From positions 1 to 58,400 of the forward strand of contig JAKSLH010000018.1 of assembly GCA_024401335.1 (NCBI GenBank): 58,400 nucleotides of DNA, given 5' to 3'. The stretch's first letter is position 1. Each line of letters begins with the position of its first letter. Under the pieces are notes generated by a model that did not search any database, had not been told where the DNA came from, and saw only the letters and a list, made by a program, of their open reading frames with translations. Source of the DNA: Bacteroidales bacterium (GTDB lineage Bacteria > Bacteroidota > Bacteroidia > Bacteroidales > Marinilabiliaceae). Made by a program: the position numbers and the translations under genes. Shown here piece by piece: positions 18,491 through 26,489 of this stretch.

Positions 18491-18551
18491 ATAGACGAAA
18501 TCGTGCATTTCGTTGCAAAATTCCGGCATTTCGTAGCAAAATTTTTTTTGA
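18491..18551 (+). repeat. 61-bp inverted repeat, left copy
   Basis: Matches the reverse complement of 23042-23102 at 59 of 61 positions. Internally it carries a tandem direct repeat, GCATTTCGTTGCAAAA then TTCCG then GCATTTCGTAGCAAAA, so it may be a multi-site operator. It ends 15 bp before a TACATTTG promoter box that faces into the module. Confidence 0.9.
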
Positions 18552-18566
18552 CACAACTGCATGATC

Positions 18567-18574
18567 TACATTTG
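18567..18574 (+). promoter_or_regulatory. TACATTTG promoter box of the left candidate RNA
   Basis: Perfect TAnnTTTG, followed by GTGAAGGTTG (18579-18588). The same pair of elements occurs in mirror orientation at 23026-23005. A transcript would start at about 18581. Confidence 0.6.
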
Positions 18575-18580
18575 TGGCGT

Positions 18581-18737
18581 GAAGGTTGAAAAACCTCCAT
18601 GTTTACGTATTACATGCGATTTGATTGTTAACAAAGTCTTTGATTATTAAGCCGGATTGACGTGAGTCATTATTCGTGCTAAAAGCGTTTCCCTAATCCG
18701 AGTTATCTGGAAATATCTAGATAACTCGGATTTTTTA
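18581..18737 (+). ncRNA. Candidate small RNA A (promoter plus terminator, no ORF)
   Basis: About 155 nt between a promoter box and a strong terminator, with no convincing reading frame. Features in order: GTGAAGGTTG at the 5' end, a TGAC-GTGA-GTCA mini-hairpin (18658-18669), AGCGTTT (18684-18690) and the terminator. The minus-strand transcript at 23012-22841 has the same elements in the same order, which suggests a family rather than chance. It could instead be an attenuated leader for the DUF4248 genes downstream. I know of no named RNA family that matches. Confidence 0.5.
18695..18737 (+). terminator. Strong terminator ending candidate RNA A
   Basis: Perfect 14-bp stem AATCCGAGTTATCT (18695-18708) with AGATAACTCGGATT (18719-18732), loop GGAAATATCT, followed by T6 overlapping the stem end. 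No protein gene lies directly upstream on +, which supports a non-coding transcript. Confidence 0.85.
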
Positions 18738-18891
18738 TGACACATAAGGACGCGGATGATAACAGAAGACCACATAGAAACACTGATGAGTATGATTAAG
18801 GAACAATATAGTACAACAATGTACACTATCTGTCACTATGTTCGAATAGCGCGGACAGGTTATGCCATCTTTGTGAAAAAAAACGAAACAC

Positions 18892-19089
18892 ATGAGAGCA
18901 ATAACCAAACAACAGTTAGCCCGCAGAGCCGAAGTATCCATGACAACCCTCTGCCGTTGGCTCAAGTCTATCGAACACAAATTGACGCCCCTGGGATACA
19001 CCCGTACTATGAGAGTCCTGCCACCCAATATCGCCAAGGTCATAATAGAGCATTTCTGTATTGACATTACAGATGAAAACAATTTATAA
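18892..19089 (+). CDS. DUF4248-like small helix-turn-helix protein
   Basis: 65 residues. KQQLARRAEVSMTTLCRWL looks like a helix-turn-helix start, followed by LGYTRTMRVLPPNIAKVI, the pattern (GY...r.l.p.q...I...) of DUF4248 proteins. These occur by the dozen in Bacteroides and Prevotella, often near DUF4373 genes. Probably DNA-binding (inference). It is followed 22 bp later by a second, divergent copy. An overlapping 102-aa frame from 18756 in another phase has no family character and was not chosen. Confidence 0.65.
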   Translation: MRAITKQQLARRAEVSMTTLCRWLKSIEHKLTPLGYTRTMRVLPPNIAKVIIEHFCIDITDENNL

Positions 19090-19111
19090 TCATATATAAA
19101 CGCAATACTTC

Positions 19112-19372
19112 ATGGGCATGAACATGATTTATCTTGCAAAATGCAAGCTTGCGCAAAAATGCGCTATCGTCACTCCACGCTATTTCTGGTCTGAGGTGCA
19201 CGCCAACGCGTCACTCATGGCTCAGCTCGAGTCGCTGGGCTATAACCGCAAAACCCGCACACTCACCGTTCGGCAGGCCGAAGTCATCGCCGCCTACTAC
19301 GGAGTAGATCTCTACGACGATGATAATAGTTCTAACACAAAAACGACTGCGTCATGGCCAGCAAGGGACTGA
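19112..19372 (+). CDS. Second DUF4248-like protein
   Basis: 86 residues, or slightly fewer if one of the Met codons at 3 or 5 is the start. It resembles the preceding protein in its C-terminal half: LESLGYNRKTRTLTVRQAEV, then IAAYYGVDLY. The stop lies inside the next gene (overlap 19 bp), so translation is probably coupled to the DUF4373 gene. A role as a DNA-binding accessory of that protein is inference from context only. Confidence 0.65.
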   Translation: MGMNMIYLAKCKLAQKCAIVTPRYFWSEVHANASLMAQLESLGYNRKTRTLTVRQAEVIAAYYGVDLYDDDNSSNTKTTASWPARD

Positions 19373-20283
19373 ACTACTACCAGGCAGAGACCAACCGCTA
19401 CTGCAACATCAGGACGAAAAAGCTGAAACGCAGATTCGGTGCACTAGGATATGTAGTATTTGACTACATCCTCAACGAGATCTTCCGCGTAGGTGGATGT
19501 TATGTGACATGGGACGAGGCGACATCATTCGACGTATCGGAATACTGGGGATGCACCGAGGAAGAAGTCAACGCCATTGTTGACTACTGCGCCGACGAAG
19601 GACTCTTCTGCCGGCGTCTGCTAGACGAACATCATGTACTCTCCTCAGTCGATATACAAGAGATGTATGTCGAGATATGCAAACGCAGCCATCGCAGACC
19701 CGACGTACCCCAGCTCTATGCCCTCACCGATGACAAGTCGACAGATGTCAAGACAAAAGGCGCTGATGTCAAGACAAACACCCCTTATGTCGATACTGAG
19801 GCGACAAATAAAAGAAAAGGAAACACTAGTTATGCTGATGCTGACGTGCTAGACCCACGCACCACCGGCATTACCTTGGCCAGCGACACGGCCTCGATGA
19901 CAGCCCGGCAGCAGATTGACCACTGGACGACAAAGCTCAAAGACAACACACAATGGCTCGTCGACACAGCCAACCAGTATATGCTACCTCACGACACGTT
20001 CATCAGAGCCCTCGACATGTTTGCCGAAGACAAAAGAACAGACTGCGCAGCGCCGATATACCTGACGGAACATGACTTCGTGCGACATTTCAAGAACTGG
20101 CTCTCAAAAAAACGTCATGAATATGCAGGAGGCAAAGCAGATCACCAAACGTCAAAGAACAACAAGAAACATGCAGACAATAGAATCGATAATAACACGG
20201 AATGTCTCCTGCGGGGACTCACTTCGGCCTACGTCGCCCTCACCAATGGTGCAGAAGCTGCTAGCCGAAATGCCCAGATATGA
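19354..20283 (+). CDS. DUF4373 (Lin1244/Lin1753-like) replisome-organiser-type protein
   Basis: 309 residues. The N-terminal about 110 residues match the DUF4373 pattern: GLNYYQAETNRYCNIR, KKLKRRFGALGYVVFDYIL, GGCYVTWDEAT, then SSVDIQEMYVE. This domain is found in phage and mobile-element proteins resembling replisome organisers (winged helix). The middle is a low-complexity, Thr/Asp-rich linker (about 125-190). The C-terminal part (HDTFIRALDMFAEDKRTDC, then HFKNWLSKKRHE) resembles a DnaB/DnaC-interacting tail. No transposase, integrase or structural genes accompany it, so this is an isolated replication-type module. The DUF is assigned by recall of the family pattern. Confidence 0.7.
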   Translation: MASKGLNYYQAETNRYCNIRTKKLKRRFGALGYVVFDYILNEIFRVGGCYVTWDEATSFDVSEYWGCTEEEVNAIVDYCADEGLFCRRLLDEHHVLSSVDIQEMYVEICKRSHRRPDVPQLYALTDDKSTDVKTKGADVKTNTPYVDTEATNKRKGNTSYADADVLDPRTTGITLASDTASMTARQQIDHWTTKLKDNTQWLVDTANQYMLPHDTFIRALDMFAEDKRTDCAAPIYLTEHDFVRHFKNWLSKKRHEYAGGKADHQTSKNNKKHADNRIDNNTECLLRGLTSAYVALTNGAEAASRNAQI

Positions 20284-20791
20284 ACTCTTCGCCCAGAAGT
20301 ATAAGTCGGACATGCAAGAACGGTGTGCTCTGCGCAGGGAGCAGTCGCTCACCTGCGATGCGCCAACCCTAAACACCCTATCGTCGGCCTATGGTGAAGA
20401 TGCCGCCACAGCATGGATAATGGCCCAGATGGCAAGCATAGTGCTTCTCACCGGCGTCGCCAAGGGTAATCAGACAACGACGATGCAGCTCACGTCGGGC
20501 GCGAGAGTAGTGCTAGCCAACTATGGGTCGCTCAAGGCCACAGAATTCATGCTCTTCTGCTCGCAGTTTAAAGCAGGCTTGTATGACCATTTCTATGGCA
20601 CGTTTGACGTACTAGTCATCACCACGTCCCTAAAAGACTTCACACAGCAGATACGCAAAGAGAAAGCCTCCATCATCGAGAGAAGACTCAAGGAGCGACG
20701 CGAAGCCGAGAGGCGAGAACGCGAGAACGACAACAGACTGCTGACGTATGAAGAATATCTAGCCATCAAGAACAAGAGTGACAGCAAATGA
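20117..20791 (+). CDS. Conserved protein following DUF4373, function unknown
   Basis: About 224 residues from the Met at 20117 (an alternative start at 20072 gives 239). It overlaps the DUF4373 gene in another frame by over 150 bp. That is a lot, so the true start may be as late as about 20275 (MPRYELFAQ). The core (AATAWIMAQMASIVLLTGVA) and a long charged C-terminal helix (RRLKERREAERRERENDNRL) resemble proteins that accompany DUF4373 in Bacteroidales, possibly DUF6633. That assignment is uncertain. The end LLTYEEYLAIKNKSD is typical of this kind of protein. No catalytic motif is seen. Confidence 0.6.
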   Translation: MNMQEAKQITKRQRTTRNMQTIESIITRNVSCGDSLRPTSPSPMVQKLLAEMPRYELFAQKYKSDMQERCALRREQSLTCDAPTLNTLSSAYGEDAATAWIMAQMASIVLLTGVAKGNQTTTMQLTSGARVVLANYGSLKATEFMLFCSQFKAGLYDHFYGTFDVLVITTSLKDFTQQIRKEKASIIERRLKERREAERRERENDNRLLTYEEYLAIKNKSDSK

Positions 20792-20895
20792 CATGCACAC
20801 GCACAGGACAAGAAGAAAGAGGCGAGACGTAATTCGTTGAAAGAAAAAAACTTGGCATTAGAGCTTTCTGTTGATGAAGGCTCTATTTTTTTTTG

Positions 20896-20903
20896 TACAT
20901 TTG
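20896..20903 (+). promoter_or_regulatory. TACATTTG promoter box for the chemoreceptor-like gene
   Basis: TACATTTG, a perfect TAnnTTTG, lies 26 bp before the ATG at 20929, with a T-rich stretch upstream. It implies the receptor gene has its own promoter within the module. Confidence 0.6.
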
Positions 20904-20928
20904 CGGTGTCCACAAACGAACCACTGAG

Positions 20929-22773
20929 ATGATATTCAATTTAGACAAGAGATTTAAAAGGCTGTTCGATCTCAAGCGTATAAGCACAAGGTTGACCCTC
21001 TTTATTACTATACTTACTACAGTTATTTGCATCATACTCACTCTTGTGGCGCAGCTGCGAGTCTATTCTCACCAGATAGCCCAGACGCAGGAGGTACTGT
21101 TGCGCGACGCAGATTTCCTTGCCCGTCAATTCCGCTCGATGCTGAACACCAGACAGTCGCAGGTCTCTTTGTTCGCTCAGTCGGGAGAGCTGAAGCGCTT
21201 GGGAAGCATTGACGTGAACGACAGAAGAATAGAGAAAATCATCGGCACTATCAATGAGATGGCCAAGGGAGACGCGATAATACGCAATTTCTTCATCGCC
21301 GACACCGAGGGCAACTGCATCTCATCTACGATGGAGCATTTCGACATCTCAGACCGCGAATATTTCCAGGCATGTATCGAGTCGCGTGCGGTTACTCAAC
21401 CCGTTTTGGTTCAGAACAGGCTATCGGAGGAAAACACACTCATCTATTCAGCCCCAATCATCAATGACAATGACGAACTCATCGGTGTCTTCGTCGAAGG
21501 AGTTGCCGCCAACGAGTTCTCATACCAGATTATGCAGATCAAATTTGGCACTCAGTCGCCATTCATCATCCGTCGCGATGGTATGGTCATTGCACATGAG
21601 GTGCCAGAACTAGTGATGATATCATGTAACATGCTGAACGACGAATACCTGCACGACTTCATCGTGGAAGCGACAGCCAATGGAAGAGGGAATGGCATGT
21701 ATAACTACCAGGGCGTAGATATCATTACAGGCTACTGTCCTATAGACGGGACAGACTGGATAGTATCCATTCAATGCGTCAAGAGCGAGATATTGGTGAA
21801 TTTCTGGGAGACGGCATTTATGCTTTTCTGGGTCTGCGTACTTATCATTGTCGTGGCTGCATTCATGGCCTATTGGATAGGCAAGTCTATTGGCCGACCA
21901 GTGAATATCGTATCACGTGCTACAGCCGCTATTCAGGCAGGTGATTTGACTGGCGCATGGCTCACTGATAAATATCGCAAATACCTCACTAAGCACGAAG
22001 ACGAGATATGTATGTTGGGCAAGTCGTTCATTGACCTGACAGAACGTCTGCATGCTGTTATACATGATATACAGGATACCTGTTCGCAGGTGCTCGATAC
22101 GGCCTCTCGCATCAATGATGCCAGCAAGAGCGTGTCGACAGGCTCTAACTCTCAGGCGGCGTCGGCCGAAGAGGTGGCTTCTACCATCGAGGAGATAGCT
22201 TCCAACATCACACAGAATGCCATGAATGCACAGCGCACATCAAAGATAGCAGAGCAGTCGGTGAAGAACAGCCAGAATGGCTTGGAGGTGGTCAACAGCA
22301 CAATAGAGAAGATGCACACCATAGCCGACAAGATATCTGTGGTAGAGAATATCGCCAAACAAACCAATATCCTAGCCCTTAACGCGTCGGTAGAGGCTGC
22401 TCGCGCCGGTCAGGCGGGCACAGGCTTTGCTGTCGTGGCGGGTGAGGTGCGTAAGTTGGCCGAGTTGAGCAAGGCGTCGGCCGATGAGATAATGATGATT
22501 GTAGATGAGAGCTCTAAGGCTTCTGAGAAATGTGGTGAGGTGATATCTTCCCTCGTGCCTGAGATAGAACAGACAGGATCGCTCGTCAACGAGATAGCCG
22601 CCGCTAGTAGAGAACAGGACCTCGGTGCTCAGCAGATAAATACCGCTATATCCGACATGAACCAGATAACGCAGCAAAACGCTGCCGCTGCCGAGAAACT
22701 GACTTATATGGCAGATAACTTGTCTTCACTGGCCGACAAGCTCGAAAAGGCCGTTGGCTACTTTAAAATCTGA
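20929..22773 (+). CDS. Methyl-accepting chemotaxis-like transducer 1 (dCache type)
   Basis: About 614 residues from ATG 20929; the frame is open upstream to a TTG that is a poor start. Architecture: TM1 at about 22-44, an extracytoplasmic region to about 285 resembling a double-Cache sensor ([20 protein letters not shown], then [15 protein letters not shown]), TM2 at about 290-315, HAMP, then the signalling coiled coil. The hairpin tip [17 protein letters not shown] is nearly canonical. There is no C-terminal CheR/CheB tether. No cheA/W/Y/R/B genes are in the window, and gut Bacteroidales normally lack flagella, so the output is unclear. It sits inside the inverted-repeat module. Confidence 0.92.
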   Translation: MIFNLDKRFKRLFDLKRISTRLTLFITILTTVICIILTLVAQLRVYSHQIAQTQEVLLRDADFLARQFRSMLNTRQSQVSLFAQSGELKRLGSIDVNDRRIEKIIGTINEMAKGDAIIRNFFIADTEGNCISSTMEHFDISDREYFQACIESRAVTQPVLVQNRLSEENTLIYSAPIINDNDELIGVFVEGVAANEFSYQIMQIKFGTQSPFIIRRDGMVIAHEVPELVMISCNMLNDEYLHDFIVEATANGRGNGMYNYQGVDIITGYCPIDGTDWIVSIQCVKSEILVNFWETAFMLFWVCVLIIVVAAFMAYWIGKSIGRPVNIVSRATAAIQAGDLTGAWLTDKYRKYLTKHEDEICMLGKSFIDLTERLHAVIHDIQDTCSQVLDTASRINDASKSVSTGSNSQAASAEEVASTIEEIASNITQNAMNAQRTSKIAEQSVKNSQNGLEVVNSTIEKMHTIADKISVVENIAKQTNILALNASVEAARAGQAGTGFAVVAGEVRKLAELSKASADEIMMIVDESSKASEKCGEVISSLVPEIEQTGSLVNEIAAASREQDLGAQQINTAISDMNQITQQNAAAAEKLTYMADNLSSLADKLEKAVGYFKI

Positions 22774-22840
22774 TACGTCACAGGCCATTTTCAGCAGGAC
22801 CCGCCCTAATCAGGATTCTACCCGCTGCAACAAAGGAATA

Positions 22841-22872
22841 AAAAAAGAATGTCAGGCTCTCACCTGACATTC
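22841..22872 (-). terminator. Terminator of candidate RNA B
   Basis: Perfect 10-bp stem GAATGTCAGG/CCTGACATTC, loop CTCTCA. The T-run (A6 on +, 22841-22846) follows only on the minus strand, so it terminates a minus-strand transcript although no minus-strand gene is present. Confidence 0.7.
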
Positions 22873-23012
22873 CCAATGAAAAAAACTACAAACGCTAAGT
22901 GACTTCTCGTCATTACGCCTAATGTTAAACCTCTATTTATGAAAAACTATTCTTCAATCTATCCTTTAAGTAACGTGTAAGGGTCGTCCGCATCACTGTT
23001 TTCCCAACCTTC
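22841..23012 (-). ncRNA. Candidate small RNA B, mirror partner of RNA A
   Basis: On the minus strand the right inverted repeat is followed by TACATTTG (23026-23019), GTGAAGGTTG (23014-23005), a TGAC-gagaa-GTCA mini-hairpin (22912-22900), AGCGTTT (22896-22890) and a hairpin with a T-run (22872-22841). This is the same order of elements as in RNA A, although the sequence between them has diverged. No minus-strand reading frame fits. The transcript would be about 170 nt and would run toward the 3' end of the receptor gene. Confidence 0.5.
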
Positions 23013-23018
23013 ACATTA

Positions 23019-23026
23019 CAAATGTA
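23019..23026 (-). promoter_or_regulatory. TACATTTG promoter box of candidate RNA B
   Basis: Minus-strand TACATTTG, a perfect TAnnTTTG, 16 bp inside the right inverted repeat. It mirrors the box at 18567. Confidence 0.55.
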
Positions 23027-23041
23027 TGTGATGTATTTTTA

Positions 23042-23102
23042 TCAAAAAAACTTTTGCTACCAAATGCCGGAATTTTGCAACGAAATGCACGATTTCGTCT
23101 AT
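23042..23102 (-). repeat. 61-bp inverted repeat, right copy
   Basis: Reverse complement of 18491-18551 with 2 mismatches. Beyond it, 23103-23393 has no gene that I can see. The DUF4867 start follows, with only a weak promoter-like box near 23289. Confidence 0.9.
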
Positions 23103-23393
23103 ATTATGATTTGTTAACAAATGGTTTTTGCAGCCTCAGAGGGTGCTTTTTTCAAAAAAAACGTGTCTGCTGATGTCTCTCAGTGCTAATGCACTTGTAT
23201 TGTAAGACGGATTATTTGTATAGAATCTAAAATAAAGGGGAGGGAATAAGAAAAGACGGTCAACAGGTTGTGAGATTCTATGATTAACGTATCTTTACAT
23301 CGTCGGATGCCTATTTGGGGGGCGTCGAATAGAAAAGAAAACAAAAAGGCTTAGGGAAGTTCCCAATGGCCAATAATTAATGAGCATTAAAAT

Positions 23394-24017
23394 ATGGAAA
23401 TCAAGAAAATCACAGATCCCGCATTCAGAAAATACGGTCGTCTCGTAACAAATGTCGATTTTACAGAACTCATCGAGGCTCTCAAGACTAAGACTCCTAT
23501 GCCAGAGGGTGTAGGCTATGAGCCATCGGTTGCCGCTTTGGAGGCTACTGCAACAGCAAAGCAGCTTAAGACTATCACTTACGGTGAGCTCCCTATCGAA
23601 GTAGGCTACTGCAATGGTCACAACACAAAGCTTAACGCTCTCGAATATCACAGAAATTCAGAGATCAACGTTGCTGCTACTGACGCAGTGCTCCTCGTAG
23701 GCATGCAGCAGGATATTGCAGACGACTTCACATATGACACAGCAAAGGTTGAGGCATTCCTTCTTCCTGCTGGTCAGGCTGCAGAAATCTATGCGACAAC
23801 ACTCCACTATGCTCCATGCTCGTTGTCACCAGAGGGCTTCAAGGTTGGTATCGTGCTTCCTGCTGGTACAAACTACCCATTGGATGAGGCTCACAAGCCT
23901 GGCGAGGACAAGCTCATCACTGCTAAGAACAAGTGGCTCATTGGTCACAAGGAAGGCGGTCTTGACGCTAACGCATTTATCGGTCTCAAAGGAGAGAATA
24001 TCGATATAGCAAAGTAA
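23394..24017 (+). CDS. DUF4867 family cupin-like protein
   Basis: 207 residues, soluble, without a signal peptide. EIGYCNGHNTKLNALEYHRN-like and LPAGQAAEIYATTLHYAPCS segments fit DUF4867, a beta-rich family related to ureidoglycolate-lyase/cupin folds and sometimes found beside sugar-metabolism genes. The His/Glu-containing strand (YHRNSEI) could bind metal (inference). Strong codon bias suggests good expression. It is a single gene between the inverted-repeat module and a strong terminator. The reaction is unknown. Confidence 0.8.
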   Translation: MEIKKITDPAFRKYGRLVTNVDFTELIEALKTKTPMPEGVGYEPSVAALEATATAKQLKTITYGELPIEVGYCNGHNTKLNALEYHRNSEINVAATDAVLLVGMQQDIADDFTYDTAKVEAFLLPAGQAAEIYATTLHYAPCSLSPEGFKVGIVLPAGTNYPLDEAHKPGEDKLITAKNKWLIGHKEGGLDANAFIGLKGENIDIAK

Positions 24018-24041
24018 ATTTCAGATTACAATTTACATAGT

Positions 24042-24084
24042 GAGACGGATGCTCGCATTGTGCGGACATCCGTCTCTTTTTTTT
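24042..24084 (+). terminator. Terminator after the DUF4867 gene
   Basis: 10-bp stem GAGACGGATG (24042-24051) with CATCCGTCTC (24067-24076), followed by eight or more T. Confidence 0.9.
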
Positions 24085-24090
24085 GTTTTT

Positions 24091-24113
24091 TTCCGCTGCC
24101 GCGGGGGGGGGGG
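24091..24113 (+). repeat. CCGCTGCCGCGG element with an 11-G tract
   Basis: TTCCGCTGCCGCGGGGG (24091-24107) recurs exactly at 28606-28622. Here it runs into eleven consecutive G (24103-24113). It may be part of the same dispersed family as the 27-bp repeat, since copy 2 of that repeat is followed by this element. Confidence 0.7.
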
Positions 24114-24217
24114 TGAGTTGAAGATTATAAAAAAGCATTATAGAGTATTGGTTTTCAGGAAACTATTTGTAAGTTTATGGTATTATTGAAAATACTAATT
24201 ATAAACAAACAAGAATT

Positions 24218-25822
24218 ATGAAGAAACTCATTACTTTCTTTGCCGTCATGATGATGGCAATCACGGCTTCGGCAGGAAATACGGAAGACCTCATTGCCGC
24301 AATGGGCTACAAAATCTTCTATACCTCAAAGGGGGGCAGCTACCCTTCAACGATATGGGTTGAAAACGGTGTTCTGACCGAGAAATATTATATTGAGACT
24401 CGTCACCTTTCGGATAATGAGGTCACAAAAAATGGCGACGACTTTGTCATCGTGTACTCCAACACTTCATACACCTTCCAGGTGACTGACGGCAAGGTGA
24501 CCAGCATCACAAAGAGCATTATGGATGGCGACAGCTACACTCTTTCGCTGCAGAGCGACATGACAGATGAAGAAGCTGAAGTCAAAAAAGCAGCTTACGC
24601 ATATCTTGCTTCGCTGATAGGCGACAAGGTGTATACGAATCTGGCTTACGACATATCCGTTAACGACAATAGTATCATTCAAATAGGCACGAAATGGTAC
24701 GCGAATCCTACCACATTTCGTGACATATCTGTGTCGGGCAACGACTACCTGTTGACAAGTTTTTATGAACTGAAGTTTGTAGTAGAAGACGGTGCCATCG
24801 CACATGTCTTTTCTATGTATGAGGATCAAATTATCGAAGAGTTTTATGACAACGCCGGTGTGCCTGCGTCGGAATCGGAACTCGTGGCTCTCATGGGCGA
24901 TGACGTGTTCGCTAGTGACGAAGTTAAAATCTATGTCAGCGACGGACAAGTGATGCTTGAGTCGGACACGAGCGACCCTATAAACAAAATGGCAACCTTG
25001 ATAAAGATAGGCAAAAATTATGTCTTTCGCATGTCAATCGGTAACGACTTGATCTTTTTTGTCAAAGGCGGCAAAGTTGCAGGAGCAATGGTAAGGGGTT
25101 TGGATGTTGTTTTCGAAAAGCAGTCGACAACCCCTATCGCAGAGATTACTATCGGTGAGAATACAACCGGCTACTTTACTTTATCGGAGTTCCTACCAGC
25201 ACTCGATGAAATCGAAACATCCGCTAGTGTCAAGCTTCTTGATGATATGCTTATATTTGGCAACTATACATTATACAACGAAGGAGCAAACAATATCACC
25301 CTCGACCTCAATGGCCACAGCATCATAGGCTCTAATGAATGGGCGCTTTTAGTATTCTTTGTTGACCAACTAACAATCACGGGAGAGGGAACGATAGAAA
25401 GTAACAGCAATAATGTGCTTGATTGCTACGGAACTATTGTCATAAATGGCGGAACATATAAAGGCACTCAACTATTATATTATATCGAGGAAGGATCTGA
25501 TCTGACCATCAACGACGGCAAGTTCAAAGCGCCTTTATTGTATGCAGAAAGCGAACTCAACGCCAAGCCAATCGTCAAGGGCGGTCTCTTCTCGATGGAT
25601 CCATCGAATTGCGTAGCAGAGGACTATGCGGTAGTGGCAAACAACGATGGAGCTACAAAGGGTGAGTATCCATATAAGGTGGTAGAGAAGAGCCTGATAC
25701 CTACAGCTGTCGAGAGCATCGACGCAGCTAAAACCAAGAAGGCTGTCAAGACTATTGAGAACGGCCGCGTGGTGATTATCAAGAATGGCGAGAAGTTTGA
25801 CATCACAGGTCGCAAATTGTAA
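24218..25822 (+). CDS. Large exported protein with repeated beta modules and C-terminal tail
   Basis: 534 residues with a signal peptide (MKKLITFFAVMMMAITASAG). The N-terminal 300 residues look internally repetitive: DLIAAMGYKIFYTSKGGSYP, LASLIGDKVYT, LVALMGDDVFASDEVKIYVS. Each starts a module with I.VE(D)GxI/V strands, suggesting three related beta domains. Residues about 305-460 (FTLSEFLPALDEI, LDLNGHSIIG, TIVINGGTYKG) resemble a right-handed beta-helix. The C-terminus KTIENGRVVIIKNGEKFDI plus TGRKL is a tail shared with nearby proteins. Probably surface or secreted; no enzyme motif is seen. A REP-like palindrome starts at its stop codon. Confidence 0.85.
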   Translation: MKKLITFFAVMMMAITASAGNTEDLIAAMGYKIFYTSKGGSYPSTIWVENGVLTEKYYIETRHLSDNEVTKNGDDFVIVYSNTSYTFQVTDGKVTSITKSIMDGDSYTLSLQSDMTDEEAEVKKAAYAYLASLIGDKVYTNLAYDISVNDNSIIQIGTKWYANPTTFRDISVSGNDYLLTSFYELKFVVEDGAIAHVFSMYEDQIIEEFYDNAGVPASESELVALMGDDVFASDEVKIYVSDGQVMLESDTSDPINKMATLIKIGKNYVFRMSIGNDLIFFVKGGKVAGAMVRGLDVVFEKQSTTPIAEITIGENTTGYFTLSEFLPALDEIETSASVKLLDDMLIFGNYTLYNEGANNITLDLNGHSIIGSNEWALLVFFVDQLTITGEGTIESNSNNVLDCYGTIVINGGTYKGTQLLYYIEEGSDLTINDGKFKAPLLYAESELNAKPIVKGGLFSMDPSNCVAEDYAVVANNDGATKGEYPYKVVEKSLIPTAVESIDAAKTKKAVKTIENGRVVIIKNGEKFDITGRKL

Positions 25823-25876
25823 TCTGCGTTGGTGGGAGACGCGGCGTGTCATGGAGACGCGGCATGCCACGTCTCT
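25820..25876. repeat. 57-bp REP-like repeat, copy A
   Basis: Identical over 57 bp to 28339-28395. The right part is the near-perfect palindrome GAGACGCGGCATGCC/ACGTCTC, of the style of REP sequences mobilised by REP-associated tyrosine transposases. No such transposase is in the window. It overlaps the TAA of the preceding gene. Confidence 0.85.
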
Positions 25877-25912
25877 AATTTCCATAAATTATGGTTTTTT
25901 CGGCAGATGACA

Positions 25913-25920
25913 TATCTTTG
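25913..25920 (+). promoter_or_regulatory. TATCTTTG promoter box
   Basis: TATCTTTG matches TAnnTTTG, about 110 bp before the 132-aa gene at 26033. It probably drives the 132-aa and FISUMP-domain genes. Confidence 0.55.
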
Positions 25921-26032
25921 CATCTAAGAAGATACTATGTATTCAAACGTAAGTTATACGACAAATGCTCATCTGCGATGTTATTTGTATATATAACCAA
26001 ACATTTCATGTATAACTAAAACACGAAGAAAA

Positions 26033-26431
26033 ATGAAAAGACTACTTCTTTTTATTGTGACAATGTTGGCGTCGTTCGGCTTTGCTCGTGCCCAGAAATC
26101 AGTGACCGGCATCATCGTGACATATCCTGGTGCAGAGGTTAGCTATAAGCTCAATGACGTCCCGACCGTCAAGTATCTCGATGTGGATGGAGAGACGTAT
26201 GCTGCCATCTACCTTAAGGATGTAAACATACCCGTAATGGCCATTCCTCTGCACGGGAATACTCTGACCATCACCTACGGTGAATATTCCATTCCAACCT
26301 CTATCGAGAGCATCGATGCAGGCAAGGCGCAGATTACCGAGCGTGAAGGCAGGAAGTGCATCCAGGGTGGTAAGCTCATCATCATCGACAAGTATGGCAA
26401 GAAGTATTCCATTGACGGAAGGCCCCTCTGA
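26033..26431 (+). CDS. Small exported protein with shared C-terminal tail
   Basis: 132 residues with a signal peptide ending FARAQ (about 20). The mature region is short and beta-rich (KSVTGIIVTYPGAEVSYKL). It ends with the tail IESIDAGKAQITEREGRK and GGKLIIIDKYGKKYSIDGRP plus L, homologous to the ends of the 534-aa protein and of the orphan tail at 27589. About 58 bp separate it from the next exported protein gene, so the two are probably co-transcribed. It may be a minimal surface protein or secretion-tail carrier. Function unknown. Confidence 0.8.
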   Translation: MKRLLLFIVTMLASFGFARAQKSVTGIIVTYPGAEVSYKLNDVPTVKYLDVDGETYAAIYLKDVNIPVMAIPLHGNTLTITYGEYSIPTSIESIDAGKAQITEREGRKCIQGGKLIIIDKYGKKYSIDGRPL

Positions 26432-26489
26432 TTAAGAAGAAACTGAAACCTAAGAAACGAAGTTCAACGTAATATATCAAGATACTAGA

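Noticed and set aside
18756-19064. 102-codon frame before the DUF4248 genes
   Set aside because: It overlaps the DUF4248-like gene in another phase for more than half its length and loses protein character after residue 30.
18491-23102. Reading the 61-bp inverted repeats as insertion-sequence ends
   Set aside because: No transposase lies between them, no target-site duplication is apparent outside the arms, and the arms are followed by matching promoters, so an upstream regulatory element fits better.
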